Below the pieces are notes generated by a model. It did not search any database. It was not told the DNA's origin and saw only the letters and a program-made list of their open reading frames with translations. Shown here one piece after another: positions 1-8,742 of a stretch of DNA of 37,806 nucleotides. The stretch is taken from assembly GCF_000315795.1 (NCBI RefSeq), contig NZ_ANHY01000025.1:1-37806 (forward strand), given 5' to 3'. Made by a program: the position numbers and the translations under genes. Every line of letters begins with the position of its first letter. Within the stretch, counting starts at the first letter, position 1. Origin of the DNA: Caenispirillum salinarum AK4 (lineage in GTDB: Bacteria; Pseudomonadota; Alphaproteobacteria; Rhodospirillales; Rhodospirillaceae).

Positions 1-551
1 AGGCCGCGCATCACCTCGCGCGCGCGGTCGGTCTCGGCGCCGATGACCACGCGGTCGGGCCGCATGAAATCGTTGATGGCCGAGCCTTCGCGCAGGAACT
101 CGGGGTTGGAGACGACGTCGAACTCGGCATCCGGGCGGGTGGCGCGGATGATCTTCTCCACCTCGCGGCCCGTGCCGACGGGAACCGTCGACTTGGTGAC
201 CACCACGGTGTAGCCGTCCATGGCGCGCGCGATCTCTTCCGCCGCACCGTAGACGTAGGACAGGTCCGCATGGCCGTCGCCCCGGCGCGAGGGCGTGCCG
301 ACGGCGATGAACACCGCGTCGGCACCCGTCACGGCCTCGGCCAGTTCGGTGGTGAACTCCAGACGGCCGGCGGCGACATTGGACGCCACCAGCTTGTCCA
401 GGCCCGGTTCATAGATGGGAATCTCGCCGCGCTTGAGCCGTTCGATCTTGCTTTCGTCCTTGTCGACGCAGGTGACGGTGACGCCGAATTCGGAGAAACA
501 GGCACCCGACACCAGGCCGACGTAGCCGGTGCCGATCATGGCAATGCGCAT
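1..551 (-). CDS. ugd: UDP-glucose 6-dehydrogenase (3' end outside window)
   Basis: Oxidises UDP-glucose to UDP-glucuronate with NAD+ in the cytoplasm, feeding capsule, exopolysaccharide or LPS sugars. The visible N-terminal 183 codons begin MRIAMIGTGYVGLVSGACFSE, a Rossmann dinucleotide-binding glycine motif typical of the family. They continue with GTPSRRGDGHADLSYV, TKSTVPVGTG and SNPEFLREGSA, all family signatures. The ATG at 549-551 follows a purine-rich GGAAGGAAGGA ribosome binding site. The gene is cut by the window start, so the catalytic cysteine region is not seen. It lies 65 bp downstream of galU on the same strand, and GalU makes its substrate, so the two probably form one operon. 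Confidence 0.95.
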   Translation of the reverse strand, partial: MRIAMIGTGYVGLVSGACFSEFGVTVTCVDKDESKIERLKRGEIPIYEPGLDKLVASNVAAGRLEFTTELAEAVTGADAVFIAVGTPSRRGDGHADLSYVYGAAEEIARAMDGYTVVVTKSTVPVGTGREVEKIIRATRPDAEFDVVSNPEFLREGSAINDFMRPDRVVIGAETDRAREVMRG

Positions 552-578
552 CGCGATCCTTCCTTCCTGACCGGACTG

Positions 579-606
579 GGCGGCGGCCTGAAACGGGGCC
601 GCCGCC
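579..606 (-). other. Hairpin between galU and ugd
   Basis: A 10-bp perfect inverted repeat (GGCGGCGGCC and its complement, 8-nt loop) fills the short gap between galU and ugd. No T-tract follows on the minus strand, so it does not look like an intrinsic terminator. It could stabilise the upstream mRNA or tune ugd relative to galU (inference). Confidence 0.5.
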
Positions 607-616
607 GTGTGTATGA

Positions 617-1585
617 TTACTTCTTGGGCTCGGCCGGCACGGCCACCGGCTCCTCGCCGCCGGCCCCCGTGCCGCCGCGCGCCGCGGGCGCGGCCTTGCC
701 GGCCTCAAGCTCGGCGCAGAACGACTTCAGCACGTCGGCCACCTGGCTGCCCATATCGGCACGGTTCAGCGCATAGGCGATGTTGGCCTTCAGGAACCCG
801 ACCTTGTCGCCGCAGTCGTACCGCGTACCGTCGAACCGCAGGCCGTGGAACGGCATCTTGCCGATGGTGGCGTTCATGGCGTCGGTGAGCTGGATTTCCC
901 CGCCCGATCCGGCGCCCTGCGTCTCCAGGGCGTCGAACACGCGCGGGTCCAGCACATAGCGGCCGATGATCGCCAGCCGCGACGGCGCGTCGGCCGGCTT
1001 GGGCTTTTCCACCAGGCCGCTGGCCCGGGCCAGCTTGCCGTCGTCGAAGTCGACGTCCAGGATGCCGTACTTGTTGGTCTGGTCCGCGGGCACTTCCTCC
1101 ACGGCGACCACGTTGCCGCCGACGCGCGCCTGCGCCTCGATCAACTGGCCGATGCAGGGCTTGCCGTCGGCCAGCACCATGTCGTCGGGCAGCACCACGG
1201 CGAAGGGCTCGTCGCCCACGAAGGCCCGCGCGCAAAGCACGGCGTGGCCCAGGCCGAGCGGCGCCTGCTGGCGCGTCGCATAGACGGTGCCGGCGGGCGG
1301 CATGGACGACAGCAGGGCGTCCAGCTCCTGCGTCTTGTTCTTCTCGCGCAGCAGGTCCTCAAGCTCGGGCACATGGTCGAAGTGCGCCATGATGGAGGAC
1401 TTGCCACGGCCGGTGACGAAGATGAAATGCTCGATCCCGGCCTCGCGGCACTCGTCCATGGCGTACTGGATCAGCGGCCGGTCGACGACCGGCAGCATTT
1501 CCTTGGGCACGAGCTTGGTGGCGGGGAGGAAGCGGGTGCCGAGGCCCGCGACGGGAAACACGGCTTTCTTGACGGGTCGCACCAT
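617..1585 (-). CDS. galU: UTP--glucose-1-phosphate uridylyltransferase
   Basis: Makes UDP-glucose from UTP and glucose-1-phosphate in the cytoplasm, the precursor of cell-envelope sugars. From the ATG at 1583-1585 the protein is 322 aa, slightly longer than a typical GalU. It starts MVRPVKKAVFPVAGLGTRFLP, containing the nucleotidyltransferase G-x-G-T-R-F-L-P signature, followed by KEMLPVVDRP. LPDDMVL is the metal-binding region, and VEKPKP is also typical. An in-frame GTG at 1597 is possible, but the family N-terminus fits the ATG. The last 30 residues are Ala/Gly/Pro-rich and look disordered. It is followed by ugd, which uses its product. Confidence 0.95.
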   Translation of the reverse strand: MVRPVKKAVFPVAGLGTRFLPATKLVPKEMLPVVDRPLIQYAMDECREAGIEHFIFVTGRGKSSIMAHFDHVPELEDLLREKNKTQELDALLSSMPPAGTVYATRQQAPLGLGHAVLCARAFVGDEPFAVVLPDDMVLADGKPCIGQLIEAQARVGGNVVAVEEVPADQTNKYGILDVDFDDGKLARASGLVEKPKPADAPSRLAIIGRYVLDPRVFDALETQGAGSGGEIQLTDAMNATIGKMPFHGLRFDGTRYDCGDKVGFLKANIAYALNRADMGSQVADVLKSFCAELEAGKAAPAARGGTGAGGEEPVAVPAEPKK

Positions 1586-1952
1586 GGCGGAAAACACCTA
1601 TTGCATTGCCGAAAAATAACCGTGGAAGAACGATCCAGCCGCACCCGGGGTTGACGGAAAACACCCGCCCCGCGCGCGCCGGCCGCCCCCAGTGTAACCG
1701 CTTGGACGCATTGCGGAAGCGGCTGCGTGCGCGGGCCGGCAAGAATTGACGTTTTGTGCCATGACCGCCACCGACTTGCAACGCGCCATTCGTGACGGTT
1801 TGGGGGCATTCCGTGGGACCGCAGGCGCACAAAAGAAAACCGGCGCCACCCCCCAAACGGGGTGACGCCGGTTCCGTCATTCGGTCGCCTGCCGGGCGGC
1901 GCGCGAAGGAGGCCCCTGTCTCCGCGCGCTGTCCCGGCCGGCCGCGCGCTGT
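1586..1952. other. galU upstream region, no gene seen
   Basis: This 367-bp gap contains the galU leader and, at its far end, the phasin terminator. ORFs here lack a ribosome binding site and family resemblance. I could not identify a convincing -10/-35 pair for galU. Confidence 0.5.
1831..1873 (-). terminator. Rho-independent terminator of the phasin gene
   Basis: Read on the minus strand, arms AACCGGCGTCACCCC and GGGGTGGCGCCGGTT form a 15-bp stem with one G-U pair. A short loop separates them, and TTTTCTTTT follows. It lies 80 bp after the phasin stop codon. The plus strand has no T-tract, so it acts for the minus strand. Confidence 0.85.
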
Positions 1953-2306
1953 TTACGCGGCGGCCTTGGTGGCGGCGTCGAAAGCGGTCTTGTAGCGGGC
2001 CGAGATCGGCTCGACGGCCGACTTCACCACGGTGGCCGACAGCTCGGACAGCTTGGTGGTCTCGGAGACCATGGTCTCCCAGTTTTCCTTGGCCAGCTTG
2101 GTCTGCAGCTGGACCATCTCGGCCGGGGTCTTGCAGGTCGCGAAGGCCTGGCTGGCCTCGATGGCGCTCTCGAAGGAGCGGCCGGCAAAGCCGAAGCTTT
2201 CCTTGGCGATCTGCTCGAAGCCGTTCGCCAGGGTGGTGCCGGACTTCACGAAGGCGTCCATGCTGTCCTTGTTGAACTGCATCAGGGATTCGTAATTCTT
2301 CAGCAT
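1953..2306 (-). CDS. Phasin family protein (PHA granule-associated)
   Basis: Phasins coat polyhydroxyalkanoate storage granules in the cytoplasm and control their size and number. This 117-aa protein is small, amphipathic and helix-rich. It has the family pattern: an N-terminal LMQFNKDSMDAFVKSGTTLA segment, a central FESAIEASQAFATCKTPAEM region, and a C-terminal helix with KSAVEPISARYKTAFD. Length and composition match the short alphaproteobacterial phasins. The ATG is preceded by GGGAGA at a good distance. It is a single-gene unit with its own promoter at 2446-2473 and terminator at 1831-1873. No PHA synthase gene is in the window, so PHA production is inferred from the phasin alone. Confidence 0.88.
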   Translation of the reverse strand: MLKNYESLMQFNKDSMDAFVKSGTTLANGFEQIAKESFGFAGRSFESAIEASQAFATCKTPAEMVQLQTKLAKENWETMVSETTKLSELSATVVKSAVEPISARYKTAFDAATKAAA

Positions 2307-2445
2307 AGGAGTGTCTCCCGAGTTTGGTGGTCGCTATCAGCGCGGTGCGAGGTCGTCACGTTCACTGGGTGTCGGGCCGTGCGACCCTTTCGCTTGCGCT
2401 GGGACGCACACCCTCGCGCCCCGTGCTGCGTTGCAACATGACCCT

Positions 2446-2473
2446 AAGATAGGGACTGTGGGAGAAAAGTCAA
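2446..2473 (-). promoter_or_regulatory. Sigma-70-type promoter of the phasin gene
   Basis: On the minus strand TTGACT (2468-2473) and TATCTT (2446-2451) are separated by 16 bp, a good match to the housekeeping consensus and AT-rich against the GC-rich background. The -10 sits inside a small inverted repeat CCCTA-AGA-TAGGG (2442-2454). The leader to the ATG is about 130 bp. Confidence 0.65.
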
Positions 2474-2480
2474 AGGGAAT

Positions 2481-2499
2481 TTTTGTGCACCGCACAAAA
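2481..2499. promoter_or_regulatory. Palindromic operator upstream of the phasin promoter
   Basis: TTTTGTGC-ACC-GCACAAAA is a perfect 8-bp inverted repeat with a 3-bp spacer, ending 8 bp upstream of the -35 hexamer. Phasin genes are commonly controlled by the repressor PhaR, which recognises TGC/GCA-rich inverted repeats. Assignment to PhaR is inference. Confidence 0.5.
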
Positions 2500-2731
2500 T
2501 CTCCGGCGCGGCGCCCAACCCCTTATATTTAAAGAATTTTACAGGAGGGGTTGCGGCGAGCGGCACCGGGTCGGCGCGAGATTCCGCGGTGCAGCATCCG
2601 CCGGGAGCACGGCGCTTGTCGTTGCGTGGCGGTGAAGCCTCCCCGGATTCTCGGCGGCTCGACCGGCGAATGTGCAGCGGCAGAATGGCATGCCGCCGTC
2701 TGTATACAAGGACGAATTCGGATGATGCGCG

Positions 2732-2766
2732 AATGTTAAACGCTTTCGTCCGGACCGTTTAACATT
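2732..2766. repeat. Perfect 11-bp inverted repeat
   Basis: AATGTTAAACG (2732-2742) and CGTTTAACATT (2756-2766) are exact complements across a 13-bp spacer. The spacer contains its own palindrome GTCCGGAC (2748-2755). It is AT-rich in a GC-rich region and not attached to a gene start. Function is unknown. Confidence 0.7.
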
Positions 2767-2772
2767 GCCATA

Positions 2773-2806
2773 CAAAACGGGGCTCCCCGCGCCGGGAAGC
2801 CCCGTT
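2773..2806 (-). terminator. Rho-independent terminator of alaS
   Basis: On the minus strand the arms AACGGGGCT and AGCCCCGTT form a 9-bp perfect stem, extended by a CCC/GGG pairing across a one-base bulge. TTTTG follows. It lies about 45 bp after the alaS stop. Confidence 0.8.
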
Positions 2807-2850
2807 GGTTCGTCGACAGGCGACGACGATTCGGCCCGTGCCCGTGCCTG

Positions 2851-5520
<2,670 letters not shown>

Positions 5521-5786
5521 TCGTCGTCACCAATGCCGCCCGGCCCCTTGTCGTGTGGGCCTCCGGCGGTTGCCTGAGGGAATCCAAGTGCCTCGCGCGG
5601 GCGAAGCCGTTCCGGCTTTCTAATACGGGGACCCGGCCAAGTCCAGCACGGCCCCGCGCGGGGCGGATCAACGGATATGGGACGGCGCCGCCGCGGCCTC
5701 AAGCGGCACGCGCGATCGGCGGGAACCAAGGGCGGGGCGCCATCCGTTTCTCGGCCAAGCCAACGCCCAAGATACGGAGGCCGTCC

Positions 5787-6233
5787 ATGAGCCAGGACGT
5801 TTATGAACTGATGCGCCGCGACCACGCCTTCATCCTTGCCGGGATCGAGCAGATTCTGGAGCACACCAACGGTGACACGGCGCGCCGGGTGAAGCACTTC
5901 CGCGACGTCAAGCAGACCTTCGACACCCTGCAGAACTTCGAGGAGCAGGAGTTCTACCCCGCCGCCCGCCGCGCCACCGGCCTGGACGCCGAGATCGACG
6001 ACGACATGGAGGCGCTGGACGAGGCGCGCGGCATCCTCACCTCCATGGACGGGCTGTCGCCGGAAAGCAGCGAGTTCATGGAAGCGGCCCAGCGCCTGCA
6101 CGCCAACTTCCGCTGGCACGCCGACCACGAGGAACGTGCCCTGTGGAACCAGGCGAAGGAAAAACTGCCGCACGAGACGGTTCAGAAGCTTGGCGACGAG
6201 TACGCCCGGCGCAAAGGCCTGCCGCTGACCTGA
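5787..6233 (+). CDS. Hemerythrin-like (HHE) domain protein
   Basis: A 148-aa soluble protein, predicted all-helical. The iron-ligand pattern of HHE domains is visible: His in RRDHAFI (about residue 14), Glu in FEEQEFYPAA (about 52-56), and His in the C-terminal HANFRWHADHEERALW (about 101-110). Such domains bind a di-iron centre and are linked to O2, NO or iron sensing, or to redox-damage repair. The ATG at 5787 follows ACGGAGG at 7 bp, so a longer frame to its left is not used. It sits between divergent alaS and a YeeE/YedE gene. The specific role is unknown. Confidence 0.8.
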   Translation: MSQDVYELMRRDHAFILAGIEQILEHTNGDTARRVKHFRDVKQTFDTLQNFEEQEFYPAARRATGLDAEIDDDMEALDEARGILTSMDGLSPESSEFMEAAQRLHANFRWHADHEERALWNQAKEKLPHETVQKLGDEYARRKGLPLT

Positions 6234-6334
6234 CGCAGGCCGCGCCGGCTTGGCATTCCCCCGGCCCCACCCCTCGGTGCTCGCTCACCGACGGGTGAAC
6301 TGCATCGGGCGGCCCGGCGCGCCATACTGACCGC

Positions 6335-7372
6335 ATGACGACACCGGCATGGCTTCTGTATCCGGCCCTGGCACTGCTCGCGGCGGGCCTTGGCTTTTCC
6401 GCCCACCGCGCCGGGCTGTGCACCGTGCGCGCGGTGACCGAAATCGCCACCACCCGCCGCGCCCACATGCTGGCCAGCTTCTTCAAGAGCGCCGGCTGGG
6501 TGCTGGTGATCGCGACGCCCATGGTCTGGCTGGCGCCGGCCGTGGAGCCCCTGCCCATCGTCTGGCCGACCCTGGGGACTCTGCTGGGGGGTGTGCTGTT
6601 CGGGGCGGGGGCGGCGGTCAATAACGGATGCGCCGTCTCAACCCTCACGCGCCTGGGCAGCGGTGACGCCGGATACGGGCTCACCCTGGTGGGGCTCGGG
6701 CTCGGCGCGGCCCTAGCCGCCCTGCCCCCGTCGTCGCCAGAGCCGCCGATCGGCGCCAGCCCGTTGGCCGCCCCCGCAACCTGGACGGTTGCCCTCTGGG
6801 CCGCGGCGGCCGCCTGGGCGGCATGGGAAGCCCGGAGTCTGATCCGCACACGGCGGCGCGGACTGACGACGCGGGAGCATCTGCTGTCCGACCGCATGCG
6901 CCTGTCGGTGGCGGCTCTGCTGATCGGCGCTGCCAACGCCCTGCTCTGCGCCGCAGTCGGCGCCTGGGCCTACACGGGACTGGTGGTCGACGCCGCCGAC
7001 TGGCTGACCGGAGCCGCCGCGACCCACCCGCCGGACGCCGTGCGGGCCGGGTTGCTGGTGGCGCTGCTGGCCGGCGTCACCGTCTCCGCCGTCGCGCGCG
7101 GCACCTTCCGGTGGCGGGCCCGGCCCCGCGCGGCATGGCTGCGCCACCTGGCCGGCGGCACGCTCATGGGGGTGGGCATCGCGATGGTGCCCGGGGGCAA
7201 CGACGCCATCCTCATGCATGCCCTGCCGGCGCTGTCGCCTCACGCCGTGCCCGCCTACGGCGCCATGCTTGCGGGAGTGGCGGCGGGAATTGCCGTGATG
7301 GGGCGCTTGCTGGGCGCGGGCGAAGGCGTGCGCTGCGGCGGCGATGTCTGCGACCGCGTGATCGAGCGGTAG
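6335..7372 (+). CDS. YeeE/YedE (TsuA-like) family membrane transporter
   Basis: A 345-aa polytopic inner-membrane protein with about nine hydrophobic segments, member of the YeeE/YedE sulfur-transport family. The family cysteine motifs are seen in HRAGLCTVRA (about residue 28) and NNGCAVSTLTRLGSGD (about residue 100). A late GGNDAILMHALPALSPHAVPAY loop is also typical. Characterised relatives take up thiosulfate or other sulfur species. This substrate cannot be read from sequence. A Cys also occurs in the C-terminal tail (VRCGGDVCDRV). The ATG at 6335 has a weak ribosome binding site 101 bp after the hemerythrin gene, so co-transcription is possible. Confidence 0.8.
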   Translation: MTTPAWLLYPALALLAAGLGFSAHRAGLCTVRAVTEIATTRRAHMLASFFKSAGWVLVIATPMVWLAPAVEPLPIVWPTLGTLLGGVLFGAGAAVNNGCAVSTLTRLGSGDAGYGLTLVGLGLGAALAALPPSSPEPPIGASPLAAPATWTVALWAAAAAWAAWEARSLIRTRRRGLTTREHLLSDRMRLSVAALLIGAANALLCAAVGAWAYTGLVVDAADWLTGAAATHPPDAVRAGLLVALLAGVTVSAVARGTFRWRARPRAAWLRHLAGGTLMGVGIAMVPGGNDAILMHALPALSPHAVPAYGAMLAGVAAGIAVMGRLLGAGEGVRCGGDVCDRVIER

Positions 7373-7463
7373 GCACGCCGGGCACCGAGAGGCTTACGCG
7401 GGAGTCGCTTGCCGCATTCCCACAGCCCACCCGCGGCGCAATGCCGACCCGAAGAAACAGTTC

Positions 7464-7490
7464 GGGCCGGAGCATCCTGCGCTCCGGCCC
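7464..7490 (-). terminator. Rho-independent terminator of recA
   Basis: A perfect 10-bp stem (GGGCCGGAGC and complement, 7-nt loop) lies 13 bp after the recA stop. On the minus strand the following GAACTGTTTCTTC is T-rich but not a pure T-run. Confidence 0.65.
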
Positions 7491-7502
7491 ACGCCGTGGG
7501 AT

Positions 7503-8591
7503 TTATTCGCCGGCTTCGGCGTTGGTGCTTTCGTCCAGGCCGCCGGGGCCCGACTGCATGTCGTCCTCCAGAAGGCCGGCGTTGGTGCGGATCGCCTTTT
7601 CGATCTCCGCCGCCGTTTCCGGGTTTTCCTTCAGGTAGTTCTTGGCGTTCTCGCGGCCCTGGCCGATGCGGGTGGAGTTGTAGGAGAACCAACTGCCCGA
7701 TTTCTCGACGATGCCGGCCTTCACGCCCAGGTCCAGCAGTTCGCCGGTCTTGGAGACGCCCTCGCCGTACATGATGTCGAACTCGACCTGCTTGAACGGG
7801 GGCGCCACCTTGTTCTTCACCACCTTCACGCGGGTCTGGTTGCCCACCACCTCATCACGGTCCTTGATGGCGCCGATGCGGCGGATTTCCATGCGGACCG
7901 AGCTGTAGAACTTCAGCGCGTTGCCGCCCGTGGTGGTCTCGGGGTTGCCGAACATGACGCCGATCTTCATGCGGATCTGGTTGATGAAGATCACCATGGT
8001 CTTCGACCGCGAGACCGAGCCGGTCAGCTTGCGCAGCGCCTGGCTCATCAGGCGGGCCTGCAGGCCGACGTGGCTGTCGCCCATCTCGCCTTCAAGTTCG
8101 GCGCGGGGCACCAGGGCGGCGACGGAGTCGATGACCAGCACGTCGACGGCGCCCGAACGCACCAGCGTGTCGGCGATTTCCAGCGCCTGCTCGCCGGCGT
8201 CGGGCTGGGAGATCAGCAGCTCGTCCAGGTTGACTCCCAGCTTGCGGGCGTACACCGGGTCCAGCGCGTGCTCGGCATCGACGAAGGCGCAGGCGCCGCC
8301 CTTCTTCTGGGCTTCCGCCACCACATGCAGGGCCAGCGTGGTCTTGCCCGAGCTTTCCGGGCCATAAACCTCGATGATGCGGCCCTTGGGCAGGCCGCCG
8401 ATGCCCAGCGCCAGGTCCAGGCCCAGCGAGCCGGTGGAGATGGCCTCGACGTCGATGACCGTCTCGCGCTGCCCCAGGCGCATGATCGACCCCTTGCCGA
8501 AAGCCCGTTCGATCTGGCTGACGGCGGCGTCCAGAGCTTTCTGCTTGTCCATGGAATCCTTCTCGACGAGGCGAAGTGCGGTCTCTGACAT
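7503..8591 (-). CDS. recA: Recombinase A
   Basis: ATP-dependent strand exchange and LexA co-protease in homologous recombination and the SOS response. The 362-aa protein shows the Walker A motif GPESSGKTT at residues 77-85. Walker B is the [15 protein letters not shown] segment. Loop L1 includes [10 protein letters not shown], and L2 includes the [22 protein letters not shown] segment. The N-terminal oligomerisation helix and an acidic C-terminal tail are present. The ATG at 8589-8591 is preceded by AAGGGGG. The upstream region carries two near-consensus alphaproteobacterial LexA boxes (8652-8666 and 8686-8700), indicating SOS control. It sits downstream of cckA on the same strand but has its own promoter region. 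Confidence 0.98.
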   Translation of the reverse strand: MSETALRLVEKDSMDKQKALDAAVSQIERAFGKGSIMRLGQRETVIDVEAISTGSLGLDLALGIGGLPKGRIIEVYGPESSGKTTLALHVVAEAQKKGGACAFVDAEHALDPVYARKLGVNLDELLISQPDAGEQALEIADTLVRSGAVDVLVIDSVAALVPRAELEGEMGDSHVGLQARLMSQALRKLTGSVSRSKTMVIFINQIRMKIGVMFGNPETTTGGNALKFYSSVRMEIRRIGAIKDRDEVVGNQTRVKVVKNKVAPPFKQVEFDIMYGEGVSKTGELLDLGVKAGIVEKSGSWFSYNSTRIGQGRENAKNYLKENPETAAEIEKAIRTNAGLLEDDMQSGPGGLDESTNAEAGE

Positions 8592-8648
8592 CTGAAGCCC
8601 CCTTATCCCACAGGTGTGCGTGGCGGTGCAACGCCGTTCCTGGGCTTC

Positions 8649-8676
8649 ACTGTACGCAGTTTGTTCACGTCCGCAA
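8649..8676 (-). promoter_or_regulatory. Candidate recA promoter
   Basis: On the minus strand TTGCGG (8671-8676) and TACAGT (8649-8654) are 16 bp apart. The match is moderate. The LexA-like box at 8652-8666 overlaps the -10 and spacer, as expected for repression. Confidence 0.45.
8652..8666. promoter_or_regulatory. LexA (SOS) box candidate 1
   Basis: GTAC-N7-GTTC differs by one base from the alphaproteobacterial SOS consensus GTTC-N7-GTTC. It lies about 60 bp upstream of the recA ATG and overlaps the candidate promoter. Confidence 0.5.
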
Positions 8677-8685
8677 GGGAAAAGA

Positions 8686-8700
8686 GAACAAAATGCGAAA
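8686..8700. promoter_or_regulatory. LexA (SOS) box candidate 2
   Basis: GAAC-N7-GAAA is one base off the same consensus in the other orientation, placed just upstream of the candidate -35 hexamer. Confidence 0.45.
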
Positions 8701-8742
8701 ACAACCCGGCGCGGGCATAGAACCTTGTTTCAGAACAACCAC

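Larger units (their letters stand above)
2307..2850. other. Intergenic region between alaS and phasin
   Basis: This 544-bp gap holds the phasin leader, promoter and operator (2307-2500), a perfect 11-bp inverted repeat (2732-2766) and the alaS terminator (2773-2806). I see no credible gene; short ORFs here lack ribosome binding sites and recognisable sequence. Base composition is more AT-rich around 2440-2545 and 2700-2770. Confidence 0.6.

Noticed and set aside
2539-2775. 78-codon minus ORF between phasin and alaS
   Set aside because: It overlaps the inverted repeat, has no ribosome binding site and no family resemblance.
8720-8736. GAAC-N9-GAAC as an SOS box
   Set aside because: The alphaproteobacterial LexA site needs a 7-bp spacer. 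This one has 9, and it is farther from the recA start.
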